DNA from: Notolepis coatsorum
Taxonomy: Eukaryota; Chordata; Actinopteri; Aulopiformes; Paralepididae
DNA length: 64,000 bases
Assembly: GCA_963971535.1 (NCBI GenBank)
Contig: OZ020589.1
Coordinates: 86,379,796 to 86,443,795 of the forward strand
Direction of reading: 5' to 3'
The position numbers and the translations under genes are program-made. Within the stretch, counting starts at the first letter, position 1. Every line of letters starts with the position of its first letter. Under the pieces are notes generated by a model. It was not told where the DNA came from and did not search any database. It was given only the letters and a program-made list of their open reading frames with translations. Shown here in pieces: positions 11,040 to 21,026 of this stretch.

Positions 11040-11555
11040 AAAAGTCATTTATAATGCATGTCCCCTTTAAGTTAGAATCTCGCAGGGTTAGCTGCTTTCT
11101 CATCATTATCTTTTGTGTAGGCTATACGGGCAGGGTGTCAAGAATTCCATTTTGTGCTGTTCTATGCCCTGCTGGGCATTTAGCCATTTTCTGTAGCTGT
11201 TCTTGTTCTTCGAGCAACACTGTACTTATTGTATGCCTATTATGTCTGCACGTTCTACGTTGAACAACTTTTATTGTCTTTTATACATACCCATTCTTAT
11301 GTCTGAACTTTATGTATTGTTTTTATTTGATCAACTGTATGCTAATGTTATGCCTACTGTATGTTCATTTTATGCTACTTGCTGTGGGGCACTTGGGCTG
11401 CGGTCCATGTGTGAAAGGTGCTATATAGATAGTTATTATTATATTGTAAAAAATGTATGCATTGAAATGTCTAAGTCTCAATGACATTGAAAATGAGGGT
11501 GACCTCAACTGTCCTTTTCAATAATAAATAAAGGTTTTAATTGAATTGTTTTAAG
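11040..11555 (+). mobile_element. LINE 3' tails
   Basis: Around 11390-11450 the sequence ggtccatgtgtgaaaggtgctatatagat followed by ttattatta is the usual L2/CR1-type fish LINE 3' end. At 11465-11550 a second tail-like stretch ends caataataaataaaggtt. No reverse transcriptase coding remains; both are strongly 5'-truncated. Confidence 0.6.
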
Positions 11556-11794
11556 CTACTGGCTTCATTTAGCACTTCGTTTTGAGCCGAGAGTTTGATT
11601 TGTAGTGCATTTCTTTTCACAACAGTTTCCTTTTGTTTTAGTTCTGTCATTTGTCCACTACTACCCATAAACTCCTTTAGTGGAGGTTTATTGTTTGACA
11701 TATTTATGTTCTTTATCCTGTTAAGCTGTAGCCCTATTTTCAGAAATATCGCCTAAAGGTACATGCCTAAGTAAATGGAAGATTGCTCCACTTC
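11556..11794. other. no recognisable feature
   Basis: AT-rich sequence without tandem structure or open coding frame that I can attribute. Confidence 0.4.
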
Positions 11795-12243
11795 TACAAG
11801 GCCAATTTGCATGTTCTTGGTATCTAGGAACATCTAGGGACCTGGGGGTATGTATTTCCAGTGTCCGAAATATTGTATATGTTACTAGGCTTGAGTAAAT
11901 TGTAATGAAAAAAAGGAGAATATAAATTATGATTTATTTTTGCATATGTGCCGGTGAATAACACCATGTTACAATTGTGCTGGAACCGAGCTCGCTCACT
12001 GAGCTCATTCAGCACCTTCTTGAGATTAAATGTAAAAAAAAGTCTAAGCAAATTTATAAAGGGAGGATGATTAAACAGAAGGATTTGTAGATACAGTAAT
12101 AAATGATAATAGATTTTAATTATAAATTCATATTTGACCTTGAACTTGACCTTGACCTTATTATGGCCAAATCATATGGATCTATGGATAGGGAAAAGGG
12201 TCATCTTTCCAATGGCAGGGTTAAATCTATATTTAGTAATTGT
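11795..12243. repeat. interspersed repeat A, copy 1
   Basis: Aligns by eye over about 440 bp with 43545-43985 in the same orientation. Shared steps include ttggtatctaggaacatc, aatattgt then ttactaggcttg, gaataacaccatg, aaagggaggatgattaaac and ccttattat. Divergence is perhaps 25-30%, so it is old. No coding capacity and no termini visible. It runs into repeat B (12244-12384). Confidence 0.65.
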
Positions 12244-12384
12244 CTTGCGGTTTTACGATAAAAGAGATATAATTCGCATTTTTCCGATAAATTCTTATTT
12301 TCGGTAAATCGTATAAAACATCGGTAAAAATGAAAATATACACTTTGACTACTGTTTTGATAGGGTTATGGCCTTTACTCAACC
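12244..12384. repeat. interspersed repeat B, copy 2
   Basis: Similar to 2050-2145 up to the step gatagggttatggcctttactc. The similarity stops exactly where the next element's terminal repeat begins, which supports an insertion there. Confidence 0.5.
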
Positions 12385-12524
12385 TGTTAACATCCAAGGG
12401 CCCACATGTGGGCCGTCATGAGGACGATTCACGATGTCACTTTGCCAACCTCTAGCGGCTCGGGTGTGCATTTCTTTTAATACAATATATAGATAAAATT
12501 AAAGCCCTATTTGTTGCCTGTCGA

Positions 12525-12556
<32 letters not shown>

Positions 12557-13045
12557 AGCGTTTATCGCTTTTTCTGATCAAGCATGACCGACAGATACAG
12601 GGTGAAACGGGATATAGAGCAGGGGAAGACATTCTGGCAAATGACGGCGGGTCCGGGAATCGAACTCGGAGTCCACCAGATCCGTGACGCATTACGGTTT
12701 TCCCCGACGCAGAAATAGCGCCGAGATATGCGGTGAGCTACTGGAGCTCCCTGTCGATTGCCCTTTCAGGTGACAGAATCCGTGCAGCGGTTCTCGAGTT
12801 ACATGCCGATATGTGAGGCGTGCGCCAAAGTACGCAAAAGTACACATTACCACCCCCGACTCCCGGGGCTCTAGCTCAGTCAATCATTTGGCGATCTCGA
12901 AAATCTTTGGACAGGGTTGTAGCCAATGGGTGTGGCTTTCCAATGATATCCCATGATATGATAAATGTGGATCTAATACGGTCTCTATTGATCAATTTAT
13001 GATAAAGAAAAGCAGGGTCCCCCAATTGGACCTTACAGCTTAACA
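12385..13045. mobile_element. putative TIR (MITE-like) element
   Basis: The left end starts aacctgttaa and the right end finishes ttaacaggtt, a perfect 10-bp inverted pair. The left flank is repeat B, which is uninterrupted at 2145. No convincing target duplication and no transposase were seen, so the superfamily is open (TTAA inside the ends recalls piggyBac, but the rest does not fit). A SINE is nested inside. Confidence 0.4.
12534..12749 (-). mobile_element. tRNA-derived SINE with 17-bp target duplication
   Basis: On the minus strand the head reads AGTAGCTCACCGC (A-box-like) and GAGTTCGATTCCC (B box), followed by a body and a poly-A tail (plus-strand T run of about 26 bases ending near 12556). 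The 17-mer cctgtcgattgcccttt flanks it on both sides (12517-12533 and 12750-12766). That is a textbook target-site duplication, so the copy is complete at both ends, about 215 bp. It is a different family from the SINE at 1684 and 50571. Confidence 0.92.
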
Positions 13046-13490
13046 GGTTAAATATACTCCTATTTTAGGAGGTCTTGTGCCATTTTATTTCAGTTTTTCT
13101 ATAACCCTGTTTATAGTGGCCCTGTTTTTTGGACTTATTTATTTTCTTATCAGCTCCTCTCATTTTGAGGCAGTCCACCTGTAAAGGTTGTTTATATTTT
13201 CCCCATCTTCTTGTCTGCATAAGCAGTTTAGTGGTTATTCTTTACAAATAGAAGAGTCCCTATTATCTGCTAGTGACCCAAACACTGAGGTAAAAGTCAA
13301 AAGTAGAATTTGTAATGTCATCAAACTGCGACCTCTAGGCAAAAGAGCCACTCTTAAATTGTAATCTGAATATAGACTATGAGTATAAGGAAACAGTATA
13401 CACAAGGTGCAGGTGAGGGTCTGTACCCTAACTAGCATGAGTCAGTGGTGGGATGTGCTCCTCATCTTGGCTGGCCTAGGCCCTTGCTGT
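13046..13490. other. no recognisable feature
   Basis: AT-rich sequence; short frames only. Near 13442 a cagtggtggga step resembles a hAT end but nothing supports it further. Confidence 0.4.
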
Positions 13491-13494
13491 TGCC

Positions 13495-13690
13495 ACACAC
13501 ATGAACTAAAGTAAATAAGTAGTTTTACTCAAGTACTGTACTTAAGTACAATTTTGAGCTACTTGTACTTGTGAGTATTTTCATTCTAGGGAACTTTATA
13601 CTTTTACTCCACTACATTTCAAAGGAAATATTGTACTTTGTACTCCTACATTTATCTGAACCCATCAGTTACACTTACTACTTACTTTGA
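13495..13690. mobile_element. fragment of the 'acttaagta' hAT-like repeat
   Basis: The string of tactcaagtactgtacttaag, ttgtgagtattttcatt and ctttatacttttactcc steps is a repeat common across teleosts, usually the end of a non-autonomous hAT-like element. Related pieces lie at 24175-24260 and 37834-38190. No transposase. Confidence 0.65.
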
Positions 13691-13798
13691 AGAAAATGAT
13701 TTTGCATAGAAAACACACCCAGGTGGCCAGCATACTCGGCCCAATTGCGGCTACCGGTCGGCACACTCGGCATATGTCCGGCACGGCACGCCAACGAT

Positions 13799-14262
13799 GA
13801 GCCGGATCTGGCTCGGTAATGGTTGCCGGGGCAGAGCCGACTCGGGCTCGCCAAAGATATACCGGCTCTGGCCCGGCTCTGGTTGCCGGGGCAGAGCCGA
13901 CTCGGGCTCGCCAAAGCTAAACCGGCTCTGGCCCGGCAATGGTTGCCGTGCCAGAGCCGACTCGGGCTCACCAAAGATAAACCGGCTCTGGCCCGGCAAT
14001 GGTTGCCGGGGCAGAGCCGACTCGGGCTCGCCAAAGATAAACCGGCTCTGGCCCGGCTCTGCTTGCCGGGGCAGAGCCGACTCGGGCTCGCCAAAGATAA
14101 ACCGGCTCTGGCCCGGCTCTGCTTGCCGTGCCAGAGCCGACTCGGGCTCGCCAAAGATAAACCGGCTCTGGCACGGCAATGGTTGCCGGGGCAGAGCCGA
14201 CTCGGGCTCGCCAAAGATAAACCGGCTCTGGCCCGGCAATGGTTGCCGGGGCAGAGCCGAAG
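13799..14262. repeat. 60-bp GC-rich minisatellite, about 7.7 copies
   Basis: Exact 60-bp period; the unit contains gccggggcagagccgactcg and ccaaagataaaccggctctg. Units differ mainly in a few places (ggcaatggt versus ggctctgct, ggggcag versus gtgccag), and these variants alternate, so both whole-unit copying and exchange seem to have acted. Since 60 is a multiple of three, every frame stays open on both strands; the resulting 160-196 residue frames are not genes. Confidence 0.95.
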
Positions 14263-14595
14263 TTTCAGTCAAGCGACGCCGCCCCCACACACAACAGCGG
14301 TGTGATTGGCAGAATCGACTGTCAATCAAAATATGCTGCACTCATAGGAGCGTGTTGATGTAGCCTCATAAAGCTAACAAGAGTATATGTAATACTGTGG
14401 TTATGGCCTCTATAGTTAGCAGCTCATAGCTAACATAATACTGTGGTTAAGGCCTGCAGCAGCTCAGTAGCTAACATAACAACACTGTCGTTTTTTAAGG
14501 CCTTTAACCGCAGCTCAGTACGCTAACATAACACTGATTTATTATTTACATTGAAAAGATACAGAGATAATTTGTTAAAGCTGGACCAGCACACT
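14263..14595. repeat. flank with ~60-bp degenerate triplication
   Basis: From 14385 to 14535 a unit with tactgtggttaaggcct, cagctcagtagctaacataa recurs about three times with diverged spacing. The rest shows nothing attributable. Confidence 0.6.
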
Positions 14596-14703
14596 ACACT
14601 ACACGACCAAGGTACGGTGTACATGTCAAAATACTTCCCAAAGGTCAGTGAATACCATGACCACAACACAGGGAGCTCCACAAATCATGTTAAACCCAGA
14701 TTC
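14596..14703 (+). mobile_element. short LINE ORF2 fragment before the 12-bp satellite
   Basis: About 108 bp match 16535-16640 closely (tcaaaatacttcccaaaggt, gggagctccacaaatcatgt, aaacccagattcggct). The match ends exactly where the 12-bp satellite starts. It is a second copy of the LINE coding end found downstream. Confidence 0.85.
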
Positions 14704-16034
14704 GGCTAACAGGGGAGCTAACAGGGGAGCTAAAGAGGCTAACAGGGGAGCTAACAGAGGAGCTAACAGCCGCAGCTAAAGAGGCTAACAGGGGAGCTAA
14801 CAGTGGAGCTAAAGAGGCTAACAGGGGAGCTAACAGGGGAGCTAAAGAGGCTAACAGGGGAGCTAACAGGGGAGCTAACAGGGGAGCTAACATGGGAGCT
14901 AAAGAGGCTAACAGGGGAGCTAACAGGGGAGCTAAAGAGGCTAACAGGAGAGCTAACAGGGGAGCTAACATGGGAGCTAAAGAGGCTAACAGGGGAGCTA
15001 ACAGGGGAGCTAACAGCCGCAGCTAAAGAGGCTAACAGGAGAGCTAACAGGGGAGCTAAAGAGGCTAACAGGGGAGCTAACATGGGAGCTAAAGAGGCTA
15101 ACAGGAGAGCTAACAGGGGAGCTAACATGGGAGCTAAAGAGGCTAACAGGGGAGCTAACAGGGGAGCTAACAGGGGAGCTAACAGCCGCAGCTAAAGAGG
15201 GGAGCTAACAGGGGAGCTAAAGAGGCTAACAGGGGAGCTAACAGGGGAGCTAACAGCCGCAGCTAAAGAGGCTAACAAGAGAGCTAACAGGGGAGCTAAA
15301 GAGGCTAACAGGGGAGCTAACATGGGAGCTAAAGAGGCTAACAGGAGAGCTAACAGGGGAGCTAACATGGGAGCTAAAGAGGCTAACAGGGGAGCTAACA
15401 GGGGAGCTAACAGGGGAGCTAACAGCCGCAGCTAAAGAGGCTAACAGGAGAGCTAACAGGGGAGCTAACATGGGAGCTAAAGAGGCTAACAGGGGAGCTA
15501 ACAGGGGAGCTAAAGAGGCTAACAGGAGAGCTAACAGGGGAGCTAAAGAGGCTAACAGGGGAGCTAACAGGGGAGCTAACAGCCGCAGCTAAAGAGGTTA
15601 ACAGGAGAGCTAACAGGGGAGCTAACAGCCGCAGCTAAAGAGGCTAACAGGGGAGCTAACAGGGGAGCTAACATGGGAGCTAAAGAGGCTAACAGGAGAG
15701 CTAACAGGGGAGCTAAAGAGGCTAACAGGGGAGCTAACAGGGGAGCTAAAGAGGCTAACAGGAGAGCTAACAGGGGAGCTAACAGGGGAGCTAACATGGG
15801 AGCTAAAGAGGCTAACAGGGGAGCTAACAGGGGAGCTAAAGAGGCTAACAGGAGAGCTAACAGGGGAGCTAACAGCCGCAGCTAAAGAGGCTAACAGGAG
15901 AGCTAACAGGGGAGCTAACATGGGAGCTAAAGAGGCTAACAGGGGAGCTAACAGGGGAGCTAACAGGGGAGCTAAAGAGGCTAACAGAGGAGCTAACAGC
16001 TAACAGGGGAGCTAACAGCAGCAGCTAAAGAGCC
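14704..16034. repeat. 12-bp minisatellite (GCTAACAGGGGA)n with higher-order variants
   Basis: About 1.33 kb of GCTAACAGGGGA units mixed with GCTAACAGGAGA, GCTAACATGGGA, the 9-bp GCTAAAGAG and a GCTAACAGCCGCA variant. Blocks of several units recur, for example at 15060-15200 and 15300-15435, so there is higher-order structure. All units are 9 to 13 bp and mostly keep frame; the A-N-R-G or L-T-G-E type open frames on both strands are by-products, not genes. Confidence 0.95.
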
Positions 16035-16039
16035 TAGGC

Positions 16040-17447
16040 ATCATTGGGACAGGTCTCTGCTCATCAGCAAGGAAAGGTACTGCTTTGGGGAGAAAGTATA
16101 TCATCTATCACTACTGCCACCGGGTGTGGGAGGGTGTGGGTAGTATTAGGAGAAGTGTGGGTGTGTGGGGAATTACTGCGAGTCGCCCTGGAGGGCAAGA
16201 AGGACCAGCGCACTACCCCTAAGTTAGTAAATCCTAGGCCCCATCCACTCCCTCTGCTAAAGCTCCACTCTAATACTCCTGCACTAAAGTCGGGGATTCA
16301 GTTGGACTCAGATCTGCTGCGTTCCCCCCTACCTGCATGGTGACAGTGTACATCTACTCTCATAAAGTAGGGATAATCCACCCTGCTACACAAACATCTC
16401 AAAACAAACTGGTCAGACTACTGCTTGACCTTACTCCTAGAACCCACCTCACCCCTGCCCACTTTGACAACCTAGGATGGCTTAGAGTAGACGACAGAGT
16501 ACAGCAACTTGCAATGGGCCTGGTCTACAAGATACACTATACGACCATGGTACCCATGTCAAAATACTTCCCAAAGGTCAGTGAATACCACGACCACAAC
16601 ACCAGAGGGAGCTCCACAAATCATGTTAAACCCAGATTCGGCTCAAACAGGGACTAAACACGTTTCGCAATTATGCCACATCAATGTGGAATGCCCTACC
16701 CAAAGATGTAAAGGATGTGAATCACTACCAACTTTCAAAACCACTCTCATAGAACACCTACGGGAGACTGCAATTCGAAACTGGCCCCTGTAAATGTCCT
16801 AACCCAACCCCCTCCAATGTACAGTCAATTACCAAACATGGTTTTGTCAATATTCCAATGTACAGTTGTGCTTGTACAGTTGTACAGTGTCCCCCACCCA
16901 CCCCTCCGACCCAACCTACCCAACCCCCCCACCCCACCCACCCAACCACCTAATGTACGATTCTACGTCAAATGTATATACTCTCTTTTCTAGACTCTTT
17001 TTGTATCACAAACAGTACTTTATTTGCTAATCTGGTATGTCATAAATGTATAGATGTAGCAGTGTGTATTTATTATTTTTATGTCTTTTAATCTACATTT
17101 ATTTTGATTTAATTACTGGACTGTCATTATTGTTATTATTATTTCTGTCATTGTCCTGTGATTTATCATTGATTATTACTGTTACTGTATTGTTTGTCTA
17201 GTTTCATGTTAAAAAAAGAAAATAGAAAACATTTGTTAAAAAAAAAAGATGTAGCAGTGTGTGTCTATCTGTATGTCACTGTTGTCACATGTCATGTTAT
17301 GATGAATTGAAAATGGGGGACCCTGATTTAAACAAGACGAAAGTCTTTCTCTGGTCTGCATCCCCTTAACAATTGTGTGTATTGAGCTGTACTGTATTGT
17401 ACCCATTCTGCAATCTGTTAATAAAGTTTTCAATCAATCAATCAAAA
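16040..17447 (+). mobile_element. LINE 3' half (same family as 232-648), with 3' tail
   Basis: The 16043-16385 part matches 59075-59415. The coding end is 16337-16800: NKLVRLLLDLTPRTHLTPAH, LGWLRVDDRVQQLAMGLVYK and the HNTRGSS motif are all visible. A one-base shift near 16650 moves the remainder (NVECPTQR, LPTFKTTL) into another frame. The 3' UTR is AT- and C-rich (a CCCACCC block at 16890-16945) and ends aataaagttttcaatcaatc with an ATCA-type tail at 17431-17447, typical for LINEs. No reverse transcriptase core is present, so the copy is 5'-truncated and dead. Confidence 0.8.
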
Positions 17448-17480
17448 CCGTGGTCAGTCTGTGCGGAGACAGCGGAAGGG

Positions 17481-17574
17481 CAGGGTTGCCAAATAGGATT
17501 AACAATATCCGAACCGGCCTGTCTTATCAAAGGTATGCCAAATAGCGGGCTTACTCTCAAATCTGGCAACACTG
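17481..17574. mobile_element. possible very small hAT-like MITE
   Basis: The left end cagggttgccaaat and the right end (reverse complement cagtgttgccagat) form a 14-bp terminal inverted repeat with two mismatches. CAGGGTTGCCA ends are common among fish hAT elements. No 8-bp duplication is visible, so this is only suggestive. Confidence 0.35.
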
Positions 17575-17659
17575 ATTAACAGCTGCGTTGCATTGTGGGG
17601 ATCCCCCCCCCACAATGCATTGGGGTTTCAAATTTTGAATTGATGCGGGCGGTACAGAG

Positions 17660-18330
17660 ATTACGTCGTACGAGTCGCCAACTGTTGCTTCTCTCTCAGG
17701 TAATTTATGCAACACAGATATTTGATCATTTATAAGTAATACCGCTAATATAAATGAGTGCTGTTTAGTCTGTGTTTCAGTGAGTGTAGCGCAAGCTCAC
17801 GTTAGCTACTAGTCTACATACACTGAGTGTAACGCGAGCTCACGTTAGCTACCAGGCTACATACACTGACTGTAGCGCGAGCTCATGTTAGCTACTAGGC
17901 TACATACACTGAGTGTAGTGCGAGCTCACGTTAGCTACTAGGCTACATACACTGCGCGCGAGCTCAGGTTAGCTACTAGGCTACATACACTGTAGCGTGA
18001 GCTCACGTTAGCTACTAGGCTACATACACTGTAGCGCGAGCTCACGTTAGCTACTAGGCTACATACACTGAGTGTAGCGCGAGCTCACGTGCTACTAGGC
18101 TACATACACTGAGTGTAGTGCGAGCTCACGTGCTACTAGGCTACATACACTGAGTGTAGCGCGAGCTCACGTTAGCTACTAGGCTACATACACTGCTACA
18201 GGCAGAGCCTCACGTCGTCACCAACTGTTCTCATCTCAGGTAATTGTGCAACACATATATTTTATTATTTATAAGTAATGCGTGCTGCTGATATAAATGC
18301 TGTTTAGTCTGTGTTTCAGTGACTAGTCTA
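17660..18330. repeat. ~45-58-bp minisatellite flanked by a 120-bp direct repeat
   Basis: Between 17770 and 18195 about nine units carry gcgagctcacgttagctact and aggctacatacactg; unit length varies as a short gagtgta step is present or absent. The sequence before the array (17665-17790: ccaactgttgc, ctcaggtaat, tgctgtttagtctgtgtttc) recurs after it (18215-18325), so the array sits inside a larger duplication. Confidence 0.9.
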
Positions 18331-18518
18331 CTGTAACGTTATTTGCTCGATATTATGAAACTGGCGGGATCTGTAAACTACAGTAGCACTACTGCTAGCA
18401 GGCCTAGACTGCAGAATACTGACGTTAGCTAACCAATGCATATCACGCAGATCTTTCATGGTTTAATTTAATTATAAAATATATAATTTCATTGTTAATG
18501 TAGCAAATACTGTTACAG

Positions 18519-18581
18519 TGCTGGAACGACATGAAAGCAGAAGACAGCTCAATAACAACTACCTGTATACTTCAAGTGGTC
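18519..18581 (+). other. exon-like segment a
   Basis: 63 nt between an acceptor (tactgttacag) and a consensus donor (gtaagtga). It is open with one leftover base at its end, reading LERHESRRQLNNNYLYTSSG. The sequence around its donor is repeated at segment b. No protein family recognised. It may belong to a decayed or non-coding transcript. Confidence 0.3.
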
Positions 18582-18696
18582 GTAAGTGATGTATATTTTT
18601 TTTTATTGTGTGTGTGACTGTGTATATATACTTTTTAATCTGGGACATAATTTTCAAAGAGTCATCCTGTAATGCCTTCTCTCTCTCTCTCCCAAG

Positions 18697-18734
18697 ACGG
18701 TCAAGATCTACCAAGTCTTCAAGTGGTCATGCTT
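18697..18734 (+). other. exon-like segment b
   Basis: 38 nt after a strong polypyrimidine tract and acceptor (ctctctctctctcccaag) and before a consensus donor (gtaagtga). The 140 bp from its end onward duplicate those after segment a (gtaagtgatgtata, gtgtgtgactgtg, atctgggac). Joined after segment a it keeps an open frame. Function unknown. Confidence 0.3.
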
Positions 18735-18879
18735 GTAAGTGATGTATAAAATGTTTTATTGTGTGTGTGTGTGACTGTGTATATATATATACTTTTCAAT
18801 CTGGGACTTTAATTTCAACAGCTGGAAAGTTACTTTTAGCTCTTCTGCAAAGACTAATTACAAATCAAGAAGTGTTGAT

Positions 18880-19134
18880 GGATGCTACAGTATATTGTAT
18901 GTAGATGTGCATGATGTGGACTAAATTAGAGGTCCTAGATATGGAAGTTTGAAGATAGCAGTGTTTCAAGAGACTAATAATAATTTTCAATTCATAGTGA
19001 CATTTATGACATAAGCAACATACATGACATCATGACATTTATGACATAGGCACATACATGACTCACAGGTATATAGTACTGTTACATTTGTCACATATAC
19101 GATATGCAAATATACAGTACTGTTACCCAGAGAT
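18880..19134. repeat. copy of the intron piece of the exon-c repeat
   Basis: gctacagtatattgtatgta, gatgtgcatgatgtggacta and gaggtcctagatatg here match the sequence following each exon-c copy (20650-20715, 20900-20965). So a fourth, exon-less copy lies upstream. A catgacatttatgacata step is also doubled near 19000-19045. Confidence 0.75.
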
Positions 19135-20110
19135 TAGGGTGACCAGGTGTCCCCCTTTTGGTTGTACTGTCCCACCATTTGACCAAATGTCCCGCGTCCC
19201 TCATATTGAGAGGATGTCCCTCTTTTCGAAGCCAAAAAAAACATGTGTCTAAAAGCCCCTCCCTACAGACAGTAAACATAGCAACCCGCCTCTTGTCCAC
19301 ACACATTGCTCTGATTGGTTATAGTACTTTAGCGCGCTGCTTGCCTGCTTGTGACGTGACTGAGACTGAGTCGTGACGCTACCTCATATCGCAAATCTGA
19401 TTGGTCAAAAAAAACACAACAACATTACAAGCAAACTAGTTCAAGATGGAAAGCAGTAAAAAGAAACGGACCTGCAGTTACAACCAAGACTGGCAAACGA
19501 CACATGACTGGGTGAGGCAGATGGCAGGCAATCCGCAGCAGGCTTTCTGTGTTTTGTGTCATAGTTCATTTTCAATTGCGCATGGAGGAGAATACGACTT
19601 GAAGCGCCACAGTGGACGTGAGTCTCACTTGAAAGTGGCTCACCAAAAAGAAACATACGTTTCTTTTTAAACCAAACAATGATAGCCAGATGGACAAGGT
19701 CACTGCAGCTGAGATAACAAGTGTCTATCACACAGTACAACACTCCCATTCATACAGGTCAGCCGACTGTGGTAACCTTTAACCTTTGATTTAAATCTAT
19801 TCGGTGAAGACCATGGCCGTTATTCTAATATAGAAACACAATTTATTTGTATTATTATTTTTGTATTATACTACACTGTTTTCCCTAGTTCTGTGTTAAC
19901 AGGGAATATCAAACACAAGACATTCCTGTCAAGTGATGACATTTGAATATTTAAAACAGATAGGTGGTATTTAATTTGTATTTATTTTGATTTAACCTTT
20001 AACCTTTGATTTAAATCTATTCAGTGAAGACCATGGCAGTTATTCTAATAAAAAAATTTACATTATCTATCTGTCCCACTTTGTCCCACCAAAATCTTAC
20101 TGTTGTCCCA
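19135..20110 (+). mobile_element. hAT transposon 5' part with BED zinc-finger exon
   Basis: Starts TAGGGTGACCAGGTGTCCC, a typical hAT end, and contains a BED-finger frame (19446-19670). The gtcccactttgtcccacca steps near 20070-20120 resemble the inner end sequence. A 57-bp piece (aacctttaacctttgattta, gaagaccatggc) occurs twice, at 19775 and 19997. The transposase core and a matching right end are absent, so it is a non-autonomous or truncated copy. Confidence 0.65.
19446..19670 (+). pseudogene. BED-type zinc finger of a hAT transposase, truncated
   Basis: 74 residues starting MESSKKKRTCSYNQDW. The finger has C35, C38, H55 and H61 (C-x2-C ... H-x5-H) with the GGEYDLKRH core of hAT-type BED fingers (DNA binding at the transposon ends). 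The frame stops 13 residues after the last histidine, and no catalytic or dimerisation domain follows. Full transposases of this class are about 500-700 residues. Confidence 0.75.
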
Positions 20111-20114
20111 CTTT

Positions 20115-20372
20115 GTCCCACCAAAATCCTTATGCATACTGCACCTTATGTGACACTGTGAATAATGTAAATATTTCTTCAGCTAGTCAGATAGTAAATG
20201 ATATTGACCATATTGATCAAATTGTTTACACTGTCTGTGTTGTTTTTTACTACCTTTTTACTACCTGTACACTGTGTTGTTTTACTACCTGTACCCCCCC
20301 CCCCCCATGCTGCTATGATGCCTGAATTTCCCCAAGGGGATCAATAAAGGAATATCTTATCTTAAAACGCTA
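20115..20372 (+). mobile_element. LINE/SINE 3' tail
   Basis: Ends tttccccaaggggatcaata aagg followed by atatcttatctta, the reverse complement of 3636-3760. The preceding 150 bp (tactacctgtac repeats and a C run near 20295) belong to the same 3' UTR. Coding sequence is absent. Confidence 0.7.
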
Positions 20373-20519
20373 ACGCTATTTAAAAGAAAAAAAAATCAGT
20401 GGAGGTTAAAATAAGAATATGACTTGGCCTGAAAAAAAGTCAGATATTTTTTTTTTGCTTTAATCCCTGGAATCACTGGCCTTAGACTATCTACTAACGT
20501 ATGCTCTCTCTCTCTCTAG

Positions 20520-20642
20520 GTTCATGGCCACTAATGACTTCAGAGCTTCAGAAGGACAATATGCTGGATGAGGAAGGTCTTGGCCATGCTGCAATGGCTC
20601 CTAGAGGACAAGAACGGAGGTGCAGGACCTGGCTGTCAAATG
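20520..20642 (+). other. exon-like segment c, copy 1
   Basis: 123 nt bounded by a strong acceptor (ctctctctctctctag) and a gtttgt donor. It is open in the phase that leaves one base at each end, so it is symmetric (phase 1-1). Reading: SWPLMTSELQKDNMLDEEGL then GHAAMAPRGQERRCRTWLSN. Family unknown. Confidence 0.35.
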
Positions 20643-20775
20643 GTTTGTAATGCTACAGTATATTGTATGTAGATGTGCATGACGTGGACTAAATTAGAGG
20701 TCCTAGATATGCTAAATAATATTGAGAATCACTGGCCTTAGACTATCTACTAACGTATTCTCGCTCTCTCTCTAG

Positions 20776-20892
20776 GTTCATGGCCACTAATGACTTCAGA
20801 GCTTCAGAAGGACAGTATGCTGGAAGGTCTTGGCCATGCTGTGATGACTCCTAGAGGACAAGAACGGAGGTGCAGGACCTGGCTGTCAAATG
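20776..20892 (+). other. exon-like segment c, copy 2
   Basis: 117 nt, same acceptor and donor as copy 1 and the same phase. It lacks six bases relative to copy 1 (an Asp-Glu pair), which keeps the frame. Copy-to-copy spacing is 256 bp and the intron part is duplicated too. Confidence 0.35.
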
Positions 20893-21026
20893 GTTTGTAA
20901 TGCTACAGTATATTGTATGTAGATGTGCATGACGTGGACTAAATTAGAGGTCCTAGATATGCTAAATAATATTGAGAATCACTGGCCTTAGACTATCTAC
21001 TAACGTATTCTCACTCTCTCTCTCTG

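Noticed and set aside
12385-13045. piggyBac assignment from TTAA near both ends
   Set aside because: The bases inside the TTAA do not follow the CCC/GGG-type ends of piggyBac and the 10-bp repeat extends outside the TTAA.
13678-14363. Four long open frames (160-196 residues) on both strands over the 60-bp array
   Set aside because: The period is a multiple of three without stops, so every frame stays open; no non-repeat protein context.
14690-15921. Many open frames rich in Ala-Asn-Arg-Gly or Leu-Thr-Gly-Glu
   Set aside because: Direct translation of the 12-bp satellite on both strands; no start context, no unique sequence.
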